Source of the DNA: Lampris incognitus
Lineage: Eukaryota > Chordata > Actinopteri > Lampriformes > Lampridae
Reading direction: 5' to 3'
Length of the DNA stretch: 64,000 nt
NCBI RefSeq assembly: GCF_029633865.1
Contig: NC_079223.1
Location: 37,507,706 to 37,571,705 of the forward strand
Shown here: positions 45,720-57,043 of the stretch, in pieces
How the letters are laid out: each line of letters begins with the position of its first letter
Position numbering within the stretch: position 1 is the stretch's first letter
Notes under the pieces: generated by a model
Told to the model about the DNA's origin: nothing
Database searches by the model: none
What the model saw: only the letters and a program-made list of their open reading frames with translations
Program-made: the position numbers and the translations under genes

Positions 45720-46050
45720 ATAAAAGGCACTTGGATTGGGATCCATAGGTCGGCTTTTCAACAGTGCCCCATTGGTTAGCACTGTTGCCTCACGGCAAGA
45801 AGGTCCTGGGTTCAAACCCCAGGCTGTCCCAGGTCCTTTCTGTGTGGAATTTGAATGTTCTCCCCGTGTGTGTGTGAGGGTTTCCTCCGGGTGCTCGGAT
45901 TTCCTCTCACCATCAAAGGACACACATGTGGCTGCCCACTGCTCCTAGTGTACACACACAGCCGCCCACTGTTTCTAATGTGTGAACAGAGGATGGATTA
46001 AATGCAGAGAGGTTGGTACAGTGACAAATAAGGTAACTAAACTTCAATTC
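45720..46050 (+). repeat. tRNA-derived SINE, family C
   Basis: The head CATTGGTTAGCACTGTTGCC followed by GGGTTCAAACCCC (A and B boxes) is shared with family B. The 3' part, GGATTAAATGCAGAGA, differs from family B and recurs at 58263 and 61427. Confidence 0.75.
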
Positions 46051-46545
46051 AAATCAAAATTAACTGTATGACTCCAAGGGACAATTAAGAGTCTTTCATA
46101 TTAAGAACACAATACAACTAGGACAACACACAATACCAACTGTTTGATATTGCATGGTACCAGCTGTTCAGCATAACCACATATCCAAACAACATACATA
46201 CATTACAGTACAGCTCACCACAAGTGGCCACATGATCAGAAACCACGTGGCGCAACACCATACAGCAGTATACATTATGGACCACTATACAATACAAGAT
46301 ATTCAGCACAGCTCAGGAAGGTAACTGTGTAAAATAGCAGTGCATAAAAAGTGCAAAATTGCTCACTGCAAAAATTAAAGTGTCAAGCAGGCCAGCTGCA
46401 TACACACGTGTATGTTTTACGATCACGTGCAGCAGACATCAAATATGGTTGATCTCCTTGCCAATTTGCCTTTTACAGGTTGACATGAAAGAGAGAATGG
46501 TTGCTACTTGAGTCCCCACTGGATGGGTCTATTAGAGAAGAGAAT
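46051..46545. other. tbc1d12 intron 1, unassigned
   Basis: CACA- and GTAT-like repeats of imperfect type, including several ACACCATACA-like copies, lie at 46110-46300. Nothing named is seen. Confidence 0.35.
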
Positions 46546-46970
46546 GAGATAAACTGATGGAGAGAGTGAAAGATCCAGTTGTATGGTTTTGAGACAGTAG
46601 CACTGATGAAAAGACAGAAGGCGGAGCTAGAGGTGGCAGAGTTGAAGATGCTAAGATTTTCATTGGGAGTGACAAAGAAAGACAGGATTAGAAACGATTA
46701 TATTAGAGGGTCAGCTGTTGGACAGTTTGGAGACAAAGCAACAGAGGCAAGATTGAAATGGTTTGGACATGTGCGGGGGAGTGATGCTGGCTATATTGGG
46801 AGAAGAATGCTGAAGATGGAGCTGCCAGGCAAGAGGAAGACCAAGGCCAAAGAGGAGGTTTATGGATGTGGTGAGGGAGGACATGCAGGTTGTTGGTGTG
46901 ACAGTGGAAGATGCAGAGGACAGGAAGCGATGGAAATGGATGATCTGAAGAAGAAGGTTTGATCATTTTG
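46546..46970 (+). mobile_element. LINE 3' end (RTE-like), truncated
   Basis: The + strand encodes YGFETVALMKRQKAELEVAE then LKMLRFSLGVTKKDRIRNDY and LKWFGHVRGSDAGYIGRRML. This is the conserved tail of RTE-type LINE polymerases (EVAEMKMLRW--GVT--DRIRN and RLRWFGHV). It is truncated at the 5' side and inserted in sense orientation in tbc1d12 intron 1. Confidence 0.8.
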
Positions 46971-47599
46971 ATAATCACCTCAGTGTCTTAGATAACCGTT
47001 AGTGATGTTAGCCAGTCACTCAGTGTAGCACCAACGTTAGCCTGATTTTCACAGTTTCGCTAACGTTATGTTGTAGAGTGAAAGAGGGTGTGTTCATCAA
47101 TATCCATAAAAACTTGAATGAATGAAAAGATTGTTTTTTTTCTGAAAATACAATCAAAAAATTGGTCATTAAAAAAATCTGACCCCCCCCCCACAATTTA
47201 AATTACATAGAGTGGTAATAATGTATACCTTGATGTTCTTTAAAGGATGGCATGCCTCTTAATTTAAAACCATTTTGAATTAACAGTACTGCAATTGATA
47301 CGATATAACAAACCTTGAAAAATACAAAATATTTAACACAGAGGTACAGGTTTCAAATATCAATACTTTATTACCAAATCAGCACACTGGTTGAGAGGAA
47401 TTTAAAAGACTTGCTTAGTCGTTGTAGCTCTTCAGATCATGGCTAGATTCCAGGTGAGTGTGCAGTAACAGTTTCTCACTGATCATTTGCCCAGGCCTTT
47501 ACATGAGGTCCATACTGGTAGTTGCTGAGTAAACAAGCTACAGCCCCAAAGAGTTGATGCTTCCCGTCCAGGACATGGGGATATCAGATTGGAAGAGCT
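46971..47599. other. tbc1d12 intron 1, unassigned
   Basis: C-run near 47185. No element is recognised. Confidence 0.35.
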
Positions 47600-48816
47600 T
47601 GCTTAGTTTGATTCGTCAGTTAGTCTCTCAATATGGACTTGAAGGTGTGTGATCTCCTGGGATTTCTGCACCTGTTCTGCTGGCATCTGGTTCTGTTTTG
47701 AGAGGAAGGGTGGATGAAAAATTTCCCAGGTAAACAGTCCTCAATCCACAAGCCCTTGTCTGCCATCACAGCCATGTCCTCTGTCAGCCGGTCCTGGAGG
47801 CCTGACTGCTTAAGCATCTCTTTGTCACTAATGGACCCTGTGGGATTTGTAGTTTGAGTACATTTCACTTTGTAGCGGTAAGACTGGCTGGTTGTTGGCT
47901 TCTAGGCTCTGTGCAGTCAACAATGACCTACCAAATCAAGTAACATCCCCAATTATTTTTCTCTTAATTTTCACAGATCTAAGTGACTCCCTAGAACATT
48001 CTTTTAATTTAACTATTGTATCTATTAAAGAAAACATAATGAATAATTCTGAGGAATGTACCGCCTGCCAATCAGCAAAGAGTTACTGTAAACATAAACA
48101 AAATTATTTGTGCGGGTTCAGGCTCTTGGATGAAAATAGAAAAATTAGTGGAATGATACACAACGAATTCATACATTGTACTGCTGAGAAAAATAATTAG
48201 AAATGCGGTGTGTGAGCCTAACCTGACTTCTATTTATTCAGTGACAGTAGTTATCTCCTGCATGGTCAAGAGACTCTTCTGGGTGCTGACCAAGCAAATG
48301 AAAAGCCACACAGCATAAAACTATAACTTGCTTCACACCAAAGTACTAGACCAACTTTGACAAATATAAGTATTTGGGTCGAGCGCTATGGTGTGTAGCA
48401 AGTTATAGTTTTTGCACTCTGACTTCTATGTACTATGTTTATGCAACAACTAACACTGCAGTGTATGCAAGTGCTTATATTTTAGGGCTGTCCCCAACCA
48501 AAACAAATCTCAATCGACCAAACAATCAACCAGTCGACTAAAGGGGGTCAGCCCTATTATATTTATGTGTGTCTGTGTATTTGGTTTGCCTGAACTCCCT
48601 TGGCAAAACAGCTTGAACTTTCTCTGGAGACAGCCAGATAGTGAGTGAGCCCAGGAGAAAGTAGAGGTAGTAAGTCCAAGTTGTTATGATCCTGCTAAAA
48701 GTCGAAGGGTGGATGCCAAAACAATTTGCAAGATCAGCTTCTGTGGATCCCAAGGCCAGGTACATGAGGAAGAGGAACGGCTTGCCCGGCAGAAGCAGAG
48801 CATGCCTCTGATACAA
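47600..48816 (-). pseudogene. DDE-type transposase remnant (Harbinger/ISL2EU-like)
   Basis: On the minus strand, 48816-48538 encodes FLFLMYLALGSTEADLANCF and GIHPSTFSRIITTWTYYLYF then GSLTIWLSPEKVQ, the helix-turn-helix entry of DDE_Tnp_4 transposases. Farther downstream, 47868-47620 encodes GSISDKEMLKQSGLQDRLTE and VMADKGLWIEDCLPGKFFIH, the second catalytic Asp region of the same family. The order is right for one minus-strand gene. The middle is degraded and stops intervene. A non-functional relic. Confidence 0.7.
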
Positions 48817-49233
48817 AAATTGTTAGAGGATTATTACGTCTAGCAATTTTTTTTCACAATATTAATTCTGTCAGATTGCATTAACCTACTTAAATGGAAA
48901 TTTCGCCGGTTTTTATGCGGCTGTCTAATCAGTGCTGAGTGCAGATGTCGACAGTTGAAGAAATCAATTCCTCAGCGCGTGCTATATTGACTGAAAAATC
49001 TGAGTGCTCCTGGTTGTGGAGCTGTGCCGACAGTGCCTACATGTACCAGGATGCATTGTGTGCGAACTTCTGACACCCAAACACCAAATCCTTCCGAAAC
49101 CCACCCAGCTCATGGAGGTGGGCGTTTCTTGCAGCTCTGTGTACAAAGAACAGCATCTTAAAGTCTTCACTCTTTGATCAGAAAACCGAAAAACAACATA
49201 AATTGAACTGGATTAGTTTTATTGAAAACAAAC

Positions 49234-49498
49234 ATGCCTTCTCGTATTGTTCCTGGATGAGACAACTACAGAAAGAAGAGAGAGGAGGGAGTAAGCGTAA
49301 GCAACCACCGATTACCAACAGATGTTGAACGCTGCAAAGAATGGCTCCGAGTGATTAAAAAAAAAACCCAAATATGATGAGAACGTACCAGCATCAGTAC
49401 TTGGAAATGCTTTTTCCATTTTGCAGCAGATGAATACAACAGGGACCGATATTTCAGCTGTGAAATACTCTGGTGTATATTTATACTGCATTCGTATT
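49234..49498 (+). pseudogene. THAP zinc-finger remnant
   Basis: From ATG 49234 the + strand reads MPSRIVPG, then TGA where a THAP domain would have Cys, then DNYRKKREEG and SNHRLPTDVERCKEWLRVI, and after frameshifts KYDENVPASVLGN and HFAADEYNRDRYFS. The spacing matches a whole THAP (C2CH) domain with the first Cys turned into a stop. It is opposite in orientation to the transposase relic at 47600-48816, so the two may not belong to one element. Confidence 0.6.
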
Positions 49499-49584
49499 CT
49501 GCACACATTTCTTATTTTTTAAATGTATATTGTTATAAATTCTAGTGTAATAAACATATTTTTACATATTTTTCTTATAATTTA

Positions 49585-49702
49585 ATCCAGCCATCCATTA
49601 TCCAAACTGCTTATCCTGCTGTCAGGGTCGTGGGGATGCTGGAGCCTATCCCAGCAGTCGTTGGACAGCAGGCGGGGTGACACCCTGGTCAGGCCGCCAG
49701 TC
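49585..49702 (-). repeat. SINE family B, 3' tail fragment
   Basis: CCATCCATTATCCAAACTGC and GGAGCCTATCCCAGCAGTCG, minus orientation. A separate LINE/SINE-type tail (TTCAATAAAGTATTTCTGATTCTGATTG) follows at 49770-49804. Confidence 0.8.
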
Positions 49703-49804
49703 TTTCACTTATGCTTATATTTCCCCCTCTAGAATGTGAGCAAAGTTCTGTAATTTGACCCGATTTCCCCTCGAGGTTCAATAAAGTATTTCTGATTCTG
49801 ATTG

Positions 49805-50880
49805 TGTTGATAGTATTTCTTAGCCACGTAAAACCTGGAATAATCACGGGGTTTGAAATGGGTGTTCTTCAAAATCTCTTTTCAGGCAGTCATGCCAGGC
49901 TGCAGATAGATCTAGTTACCATTGAAATAACACATCTTGGCCATGAAGGGAAACACTGGCATTTACTGAAACTTTGTTTTTCAAGATAATTTTTCTTTAT
50001 TTTATCCATTGATATTTCATCCTTTTTTTGTCATGATTTTCTTTGTCTTGTTCCCGTAACGGGGTGAAATAGGGTTTTAAAGCACTTAGTCCTTCTCATT
50101 TAGAAAACCCACCCAAAGGTAACAGCTTTCCCATTCTGCTACAAATGGGTGATTTTTAACTATATATCGCCCCCCCCCCCAAAAAAAAACACACTTTGTA
50201 CCCTGTTTGGGAAGAAGATGTAATGCATCTTGCTGATGAAGTGAATGATCTCTGCATAACCAGCAGGTATGACCGTTGCATGCATCTGGCATAGGTGTAC
50301 CTGCAGCCAACTTTGATAGTCATTAGTATGAAAATAAAGAATTCAAGTTTGTGTATATATATTGTGTGTGTGTATATATATATATATGAGAGAGAGAGAG
50401 ATTTGCTGAGTGAAAAAGACCGCAGACATAGAGAGGAGCGTTACTGTTGTGATTTCTTACAGATTGATGTTGTCTGACGGGCCACCTTGGCAGAGAGGAG
50501 AGAAATTCTTTTTGGTTTTCAAAATTTCAACCCCAAGTGTGTGTTTTGGATTTTATTTGAGTTAAGTTTAGTTTTTAATCGTCTTGAGCAGCTGGTCTAA
50601 ATGTCACGTGTGTATCTGAGGAAATGAGAGACAGACTAGCCGACAGACGGAGGGAGAGACCGACAGAGAGAGACACATGGATGGAGAGAGCGACAGACAG
50701 GCAGAGGGATAGAAAGAGACGCAGAGGAAGACATTAGAAGGTTTCCTGTTTGACCTGTCGGGTTTTCTTTCTCCTTCCTCCTAAATGTATTTACGAGACT
50801 AAAGATTTACTTCCGCTAAACATGTTCTGCTGTTGAAGTGTGCAACAGTGATCACCTTTTCCCCTTTTGTTGCTTTGCGC
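49805..50880. other. tbc1d12 intron 1, low-complexity stretches
   Basis: C/A-runs at 50168-50190, TATA and (GA)n at 50373-50402, and a purine-rich GACAGACGGAGGGAGAG area at 50630-50740. No exon is seen. Confidence 0.4.
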
Positions 50881-51214
50881 GGTGTACTCAGTGGCGCCCC
50901 CAGAAATTTTTCATAGGGGTGGCCAAATGGGGCCACTGAAAATCTTGGGGTGGCACACCAAAACCAAAAGCCATGACTGAATTTCGGGAATTCTACGCTG
51001 CTGTTGTAGTGTACTGTATAGCCTAGTGGAAAACTGTCAATATGAGAGTTAAGAAAAATATACATGATTGATTTAAATGAACAGCACCTAATGTAAGATA
51101 TCAGATAGAAGCATATTCTGCATATGCGACTCGTGGCTGGGGGGGCCAGCGGGGGGGCCAGGGATAGTATCAGGGTGGCCGTGGCCACCCCTTGGGGGCG
51201 CCACTGGGTGTACT
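50881..51214. mobile_element. hAT-type MITE with 8-bp TSD
   Basis: The element is 50889-51206 (318 bp). The ends CAGTGGCGCCCCCA and TGGGGGCGCCACTG are inverted repeats. Perfect direct repeats GGTGTACT flank it (50881-50888, 51207-51214). The CAGTGGCG end and 8-bp duplication are hallmarks of hAT elements. No coding capacity. Confidence 0.9.
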
Positions 51215-51977
51215 GCGGCATTACTGCTGTATTCAACTTTAGTCATGTCAAGGAAGCCTCATTAAGTTGAGTTGAATTTAGACTAGACACAAGAAAGGAA
51301 GAGAACGAACACGGCAGCGGTTTAAACTGGAGCCCTGCGCGGGACTGTTGTCCTAATCCCGCTCCCGCTGGATTTCTGACCCTTACCGCCCGCACCCGCA
51401 ATGTGCGTGTTACACTCCCGCCATGTGCTTGTCCACTCCCGCCCGCTCCCGCAAACATTCTGACCATTCAGACCCGCACAGTAGAACTCCATTGATTTCG
51501 TGTCTTGTCCCGCCCCGCACGGAAAACACATTATTTTACTGTGTACCAGGGGTCGCGTTAACCGAGTAGTTTCCGTCTTTGACCGATTTCTTTTGACGAT
51601 GACGGGAAAATCTAAAGGCTGTCCGTCATTTGACCGATTAAATTCACACGCAACACTGTCAACAAACACACGCAGACCACCTGTTGTAAACCCCACTGTC
51701 CACTTGGTGGCGCTTGTGCATCTTGTCTTCTAAGCGCTGAATATTGTCTTCTTCGTGGCCAACTTGTTTTAAGCAAGCTAAGCAGGCTACCACGAAATAC
51801 CGCGGCTGCTGAGTGTTAGGAGTTTCTTTCAAAAGCCGAACGTGGTTGATAAACGAGCCGGTTTTCTCTCTTATAAATGCATAATCTAAGTTTGTTCTTC
51901 TGTCTATGTCTAATTAGCGTTATTCTGCACATGTGTTGTGGTCGATTGTTTTTGAAAATTAAATGCTATTAAATAGG
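51215..51977. other. tbc1d12 intron 1, upstream flank of the gypsy element
   Basis: It includes a stretch (51330-51510) of repeated CCCGC-type words. No gene is recognised. Confidence 0.4.
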
Positions 51978-51981
51978 CTAT

Positions 51982-52224
51982 TGTGGTGGACACGTATTGG
52001 GGACAGAATTCAACCCAGGAACTAAGGGTTAAGTCATGGTTGCCCTGGCAGGTTAACGCAGGGTTAAGTTATGGTTGTCCAGCCAGTTTTCTGGTTATTC
52101 TTGCCACCTCCGCTCAGTCGAGCTGTGGGTTTTGTTTGTCTCGCTGATTTACCGTTGATTAAAGAAAGTTGCCTACACGGCTAAAGTGTGAACCTACGGT
52201 CTTCTCCGTTACTTCGGCTCTACA
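51982..52224 (+). repeat. 5' LTR of the gypsy element
   Basis: 243 bp, TG to CA. A GATTAAAG word near 52158 could act as an ATTAAA poly(A) signal. The following TGGTGACCCCGAC (from 52226) is the likely primer-binding site; the matching tRNA was not identified. Confidence 0.93.
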
Positions 52225-52276
52225 CTGGTGACCCCGACGTCGGTTTTCGGATAAGTTTTCTGAAACCACACACATT

Positions 52277-52969
52277 ATGGCTACGAACGCCGTTGCAATT
52301 AAACTGCCGGAGTTTTGGGAGTCTTCCGCGGCTACATGGTTCGCGCAGGCTGAGGCACAGTTCGCGCTCAGAGACATAACAGCAGACGAGACCAGGTACT
52401 ACTACGTAGTGGCAGCGCTGGGGTGCGCTACGGCTTCCAGGATAAGCGGTTTCATAACCAACCCACCGGCTGATGGTAAATACGCCGCACTTAAACATCT
52501 CCTCCTTGAAACTTTTGAACTGTCAGCAACGGAGAGAGCACGTCGCCTCTTCGCAATTCAAGGCTTGGGAGATGGCAAACCATCGGAGCTAATGAGCAGG
52601 ATGTTAAACCTACTGGGTCAAGAAAAGCCATGTTTCCTGTTTATGGAGCTGTTTCTGCGCAACATGCCGCCCCACGTCCAGACTGCGCTCGCTAACTCCA
52701 CCATCACTGATCCCCGTGAGCTGGCAAAGGAGGCTGACCGATTCTTCGTCGCTACACAACGTTCCTCCCATGCCGGGGTGCTGGCTCCTACCTTCACTGG
52801 CCCCCCGCCGACATCGCGGGCGTGGCCCGACGGTGGCGCCACAGCATCAGACCGCTACAAGCCCTCTGGACTCTGTATGTACCACGCTCGATTTGGTGCG
52901 AAAGCTAAACGGTGCCGTTCCCCCTGCAACTACAGGCCGACGGGAAACGAGAGGGCCAACACTCAGTAG
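52277..52969 (+). CDS. gag: gypsy Gag-like protein
   Basis: A 230-residue protein. The opening ([20 protein letters not shown]) and [20 protein letters not shown] are typical of short Gag proteins of animal Ty3/gypsy elements, which form the particle shell. The usual CCHC knuckle is replaced by C-x2-H at 200-203 and C-x3-C at 213-217 (CMYH then CRSPC), a zinc-binding-like motif common in this group. It overlaps pol by 58 nt in the -1 frame, and its TAG (52967-52969) lies in the loop of the frameshift hairpin. The ATG is 52 nt after the 5' LTR. No stop or frameshift interrupts it. Confidence 0.88.
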   Translation: MATNAVAIKLPEFWESSAATWFAQAEAQFALRDITADETRYYYVVAALGCATASRISGFITNPPADGKYAALKHLLLETFELSATERARRLFAIQGLGDGKPSELMSRMLNLLGQEKPCFLFMELFLRNMPPHVQTALANSTITDPRELAKEADRFFVATQRSSHAGVLAPTFTGPPPTSRAWPDGGATASDRYKPSGLCMYHARFGAKAKRCRSPCNYRPTGNERANTQ

Positions 52970-55900
52970 TGGCCATGAGTGTTGGCGATACGAGCAGGCT
53001 ACTCTTCATCCTCGACACCATCTCCGGTCGGCGATTTCTTTGTGACACGGGCGCACAGAGAAGCGTGCTCCCTGCTACTGACGTCGACATCATGGGCGGG
53101 GAGCGGGGCCCCCAGTTGGCGACGGCTGACGGCAGCCCTATCCACACCTACGGCGTGCGGTCTGTAGAACTGTGTTTTGGTGGACAACGTTTCACGTGGG
53201 AGTTCGTCATGGCCAATGTAACGCTTCCCCTCCTCGGAGCTGATTTTTTGTGCGCTTACGGTTTGCTAGTGGACATTCAGAACAGCCGTCTGGTCGATGC
53301 CTTAACCTTCTCCTCCTTCACATGTACGCGGAGGGAAGCGGCCTATGCAGGTCTAGCCAACTCTCTCTCAGAGGCAGACAAGTTCACCCGCCTCCTCGCT
53401 GAGTTCCCTGACCTCACCCAGCCTAACTTCTCTGCACCCACCGCTAAGCATGGGTTGGAGCATCACATTGCTACGAAGGGGCCCCCGGTCTACGCCAGAG
53501 CCAGGCGTCTCGACCCCGCCAAACTCGCCATTGCCAAGTCTGAGTTCGAGCACCTGGAACGCATGGGGATCATCCGCCGCTCTGACAGCCCGTGGGCGTC
53601 CCCACTCCACATCGTCGCTAAGCCTGATGGAGGTTGGCGCCCATGCGGGGACTACCGCCGACTAAATGACGCCACCACGCCTGACCGCTATCCTGTCCCG
53701 CATATCCAGGACTTTTCTGCAAACCTGTCTGGCAAATGCGTCTTCTCAAAAGTCGACCTGGTCCGTGGTTATCATCAAGTTCCCGTGCACCCCTCAGACA
53801 TCCCCAAGACAGCGGTGACAACCCCATTCGGCCTATTTGAATTCCTACGAATGCCATTTGGACTCAAAAACGCGGCCCAGTCCTTTCAGCGGCTGATGGA
53901 TTCAGTGCTCCGTGGCCTTGATTTCATCTTCGTCTATTTGGACGACATACTCATCGCCAGCGCCTCCGAGGAAGAACACCTGTCCCATCTTCATGCCCTC
54001 TTCACACGCCTCAGCCAGCATGGGCTGATCGTCAACCCGGCGAAGTGCCGGTTCGGGCTGACAGCCATTGATTTCCTCGGGCACCGCATCACTGGGGACG
54101 GGGCAGTCCCCCTGCCCTCAAAGGTGGAAGCGGTGGCGGCCTTTCCGCGCCCCCAAACAGCTCGTGCGCTCAGGGAGTTCATCGGGATGGTGACATTCTA
54201 CCACCGCTTCATTCCTCGAGCCGCCTTTATCATCCGGCCACTGTACGAGGCGCTGAAAGGCATGTCCCCCAACCAGGCGGTCGACTGGACAGCAGAGCGG
54301 GACCGTGCGTTCACCGAGACTAAAGCTGCGCTCTCCCAGGCTACCCTGCTAGCGCATCCTTCACCTACAGCGCCTATTTCCATAACCACGGATGCATCGG
54401 ACTATGCTGTTGGTGCGGTTCACGAACAGTGGGTGGGGGGGGCTTGGCAGCCTTTGGCCTTTTTCAGTCGCCAGCTTACACCCCGAGAGCGCAAGTATAG
54501 TACTTTTGACAGGGAACTCCTCGGTCTCTGGCTCGCCGTCCGGCATTTCCGTTTCCTGCTAGAGGGCCGCGAGTTTACTGCGTACGTGGACCACAAGCCC
54601 CTCACGTTTGCCATGTCCAAGACGGCCGAGCCATGGTCCGCTCGCCAGCAGCGACAACTCTCCTACATTTCGGAATTCACTACCGACATCCAGCACGTCG
54701 CTGGTAAGTCTAACCAGGTAGCTGACTGCCTGTCTAGGGCAGTGATTGGAGCGGTCCACCTAGGCCTTGACTATGCACAGATGGCTGCTGACCAGGCCAC
54801 GGACCCGAGCATCCTCCGTCTCCGGGCCTCCGACACGGGGCTCCGCCTGCAGGACGTTCCTTTCAGCGACACAGGTGTCACCCTCCTGTGTGACGTCTCC
54901 ACAGGACAGCCCAGGCCCATCGTCCCGCACAGCTGGAGACGCCCCGTATTTGAAGCTGTGCACGGCCTCTCTCATCCAGGCGGTAAGCCATCCGTGCGCC
55001 TGACCTCTGCTAAGTTTGTGTGGGAGGGACTTAAGAGAGACGTGAAAGCGTGGGCCGACTCGTGTGTTGCCTGTCAGCGGGCTAAGATACACCGCCACAT
55101 TAAGGCGCCCCTGGAACGCTTCGCAGTGCCGGAGAGACGATTTGACCATGTCCACGTCGACCTGGTTGGTCCCCTACCCCCCTCCCATGGGTTCACCTAC
55201 CTCTTCACTGTGGTGGACAGGACTACGCGCTGGCCTGAAGCTGTTCCCCTGGCATCCACGACGTCTGCTGATGTGGCCCGGGCTTTTATTGGGTCGTGGG
55301 TCTCACGTTTCGGTACGCCTTCCGACCTTTCATCTGACCGTGGGCCACAGTTTACCTCAGAGCTATGGAATGCTGTGGGTGAGGCTCTGGGCGTCAAGCT
55401 TCATCGCACTACCGCCTACCACCCTCAGGCGAACGGCCTATGTGAGCGCTTCCACCGGTCCATGAAGGCTGCGCTCCGGGCTACTCTCAAGGACTGCAAC
55501 TGGGTTGACAAGCTCCCATGGGTCATGCTGGGCCTGCGGACCGCCCCGAAGGAAGACCTACAAGCCTCCTCTGCGGAGCTGGTGTACGGCACGCCGCTGC
55601 GAGTCCCAGGCGATTTCATGCCCAATGCAACGCGTCCCTGGTCAGCTGTGGACCAACGAGCCTCCTTGCTGGACGGGGTCAGAGCTTTCACACCCGTCCC
55701 TACCGCCCAACACGGCGCTCCGGTGTCCCAGGTGCCCCCAGGTCTGCAGTCAGCGGACTACGTGTTCATCCGTCACGACGCACACCGCCCCCCTCTGCAA
55801 CCCCCTTATGACGGCCCCTTCCGCGTCCTGGAACGGGGAACTAAGCACCTGGTGGTGGATTTTGGGGGCACGGCCGAGCATGTTTCAGTGGACCGAGTTA

Positions 55901-56133
55901 AACCCGCACACCTGGACTTGATGCAGCCGTTGGAGTTAGCCCAACCTCCTCGTCGCGGTCGTCCCCCGGCTCCGCCTCCTCCCCCCGTGGAGGCCCGAGC
56001 TGCCTCTTCTGCTCCTCAGGCCGACCTCCACAGGCCCGCGTCAATGCCTCCCACAGACACTCCGGCCCCTGTTATCCGGAGCCGCCGCGGACGGCCTATC
56101 GTCCACCCGCGCCTGCCTGACTTCGATTACTAG
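52912..56133 (+). CDS. pol: gypsy Pol polyprotein
   Basis: About 1073 codons, open throughout. Numbering is from 52912, where the frame is opened by frameshift rather than by ATG. Aspartic protease: DTGA at 45-48. Reverse transcriptase: [11 protein letters not shown] and YLDD at 342-345. RNase H: TTDAS with the Asp near 494. Integrase: HHCC zinc finger with H684, H688, C718, C721, then catalytic D750, D809 and E845 (D-D-35-E spacing). A GPY/F-type module (YDGPFRVL) lies near 966. A Pro-rich tail follows. All catalytic residues looked for are present, so the enzyme set appears competent. Confidence 0.93.
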   Translation: MPFPLQLQADGKREGQHSVVAMSVGDTSRLLFILDTISGRRFLCDTGAQRSVLPATDVDIMGGERGPQLATADGSPIHTYGVRSVELCFGGQRFTWEFVMANVTLPLLGADFLCAYGLLVDIQNSRLVDALTFSSFTCTRREAAYAGLANSLSEADKFTRLLAEFPDLTQPNFSAPTAKHGLEHHIATKGPPVYARARRLDPAKLAIAKSEFEHLERMGIIRRSDSPWASPLHIVAKPDGGWRPCGDYRRLNDATTPDRYPVPHIQDFSANLSGKCVFSKVDLVRGYHQVPVHPSDIPKTAVTTPFGLFEFLRMPFGLKNAAQSFQRLMDSVLRGLDFIFVYLDDILIASASEEEHLSHLHALFTRLSQHGLIVNPAKCRFGLTAIDFLGHRITGDGAVPLPSKVEAVAAFPRPQTARALREFIGMVTFYHRFIPRAAFIIRPLYEALKGMSPNQAVDWTAERDRAFTETKAALSQATLLAHPSPTAPISITTDASDYAVGAVHEQWVGGAWQPLAFFSRQLTPRERKYSTFDRELLGLWLAVRHFRFLLEGREFTAYVDHKPLTFAMSKTAEPWSARQQRQLSYISEFTTDIQHVAGKSNQVADCLSRAVIGAVHLGLDYAQMAADQATDPSILRLRASDTGLRLQDVPFSDTGVTLLCDVSTGQPRPIVPHSWRRPVFEAVHGLSHPGGKPSVRLTSAKFVWEGLKRDVKAWADSCVACQRAKIHRHIKAPLERFAVPERRFDHVHVDLVGPLPPSHGFTYLFTVVDRTTRWPEAVPLASTTSADVARAFIGSWVSRFGTPSDLSSDRGPQFTSELWNAVGEALGVKLHRTTAYHPQANGLCERFHRSMKAALRATLKDCNWVDKLPWVMLGLRTAPKEDLQASSAELVYGTPLRVPGDFMPNATRPWSAVDQRASLLDGVRAFTPVPTAQHGAPVSQVPPGLQSADYVFIRHDAHRPPLQPPYDGPFRVLERGTKHLVVDFGGTAEHVSVDRVKPAHLDLMQPLELAQPPRRGRPPAPPPPPVEARAASSAPQADLHRPASMPPTDTPAPVIRSRRGRPIVHPRLPDFDY
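52942..52986 (+). promoter_or_regulatory. Programmed -1 ribosomal frameshift signal at the gag-pol junction
   Basis: The slippery heptamer GGGAAAC (52942-52948) is in the correct G|GGA|AAC register with gag (codons 223 and 224). A 6-nt spacer follows, then a perfect 10-bp stem, GCCAACACTC (52955-52964) with GAGTGTTGGC (52977-52986), around a 12-nt loop. Slipping back one base moves the ribosome exactly into the pol frame. Loop bases AGTAG could also pair with CTACT at 52999-53003 as a pseudoknot; that part is weaker. Confidence 0.85.
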
Positions 56134-56143
56134 GGCGAATTCT

Positions 56144-56397
56144 GGGGGGGCTCATGTGGTGGACACGTATTGGGGACAGAATTCAACCCAGGAACTAAGG
56201 GTTAAGTCATGGTTGCCCTGGCAGGTTAACGCAGGGTTAAGTTATGGTTGTCCAGCCAGTTTTCTGGTTATTCTTGCCACCTCCGCTCAGTCGAGCTGTG
56301 GGTTTTGTTTGTCTCGCTGATTTACCGTGGATTAAAGAAAGTTGCCTACACGGCTAAAGTGTGAACCTACGGTCTTCTCCGTTACTTCGGCTCTACA
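56144..56397 (+). repeat. Polypurine tract and 3' LTR of the gypsy element
   Basis: GGGGGGG at 56144-56150 is the likely plus-strand priming site. The 243-bp LTR at 56155-56397 is identical to the 5' LTR except for one base. The pol stop TAG (56131-56133) is 21 bp before the LTR. Confidence 0.92.
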
Positions 56398-56401
56398 CTA
56401 T

Positions 56402-56653
56402 ATCTCATAAAAAAAATTAATATGACGGGAAATAACTGACGATGACCGAATTTTTATGCCCTGCGAGAAAGTCTAGCGCGACCTCTGTGTGCACTATTAA
56501 TAAAGGCATGCATACCTGTCGGTAATAATGGAGTGAAATTACATTCTAGTGCATAATTACATGACACTTGTGCAATAATTACAGATCTTCCAGTGCAATA
56601 AGTACACCTATTTTAGGACAAAATTAAACTTTATTTGACTTATTATTTTAGAA
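56402..56653. other. tbc1d12 intron 1, 3' flank of the gypsy element
   Basis: AT-rich; no element is recognised. Confidence 0.4.
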
Positions 56654-57043
56654 CCTGGCGGCATAGTGGCACAGTGGTTAGTGCAGTCACCTCACAGCAA
56701 GAAGGTCCTGGGTTCGAGCCCCCGGGATGTCCAACCTTGGTGGGTCGTCCCGGGTCGTCCTCTGTGTGGAGTTTGCATGTTCTCCCCGTGTCTGTGTGGG
56801 TTTCCTCTGGGGGCTCCGGTTTCCTCCCATAGTCCAAAGACATGTAGGTCAGATGGATTTGCTGTACTAAATTGTCCCCAGGTATGAATGTGTGTTTGTG
56901 TTTGTGTGTTTGTGTCAGCCCTGTGATGGCCTGGCGGCCTGTCCAGGGTGTCTCCCCACCTTCCACCCAATGATTGCTGGAATAGGCTCCAACATCCCCA
57001 CGACCCTGTGAGCAGGATAAGTGGTTTGGATAATGGATGGATT
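56654..57043 (+). repeat. SINE family B, full length
   Basis: The head GTGGCACAGTGGTTAGTGCA (A box) and GGGTTCGAGCCCC (B box) open the copy. The body TTTCCTCTGGGGGCTCCGGT follows, and it ends with the tail ATAGGCTCCAACATCCCCAC and ATGGATGG. This is the reference copy used for the family. Confidence 0.88.

Larger units (their letters stand above)
51978..56401 (+). mobile_element. Near-intact Ty3/gypsy LTR retrotransposon with TSD
   Basis: Two 243-bp LTRs (51982-52224 and 56155-56397), TGTGGTGG to CTCTACA, flank a complete coding region. They differ at one position by eye (CCGTTGATT against CCGTGGATT), indicating a very recent insertion. CTAT repeats flank it (51978-51981, 56398-56401). Both gag and pol frames are open. 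The order protease, reverse transcriptase, RNase H, integrase defines Ty3/gypsy (Metaviridae). No envelope gene and no chromodomain are seen. It lies in tbc1d12 intron 1, in the same orientation as that gene. Confidence 0.95.
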
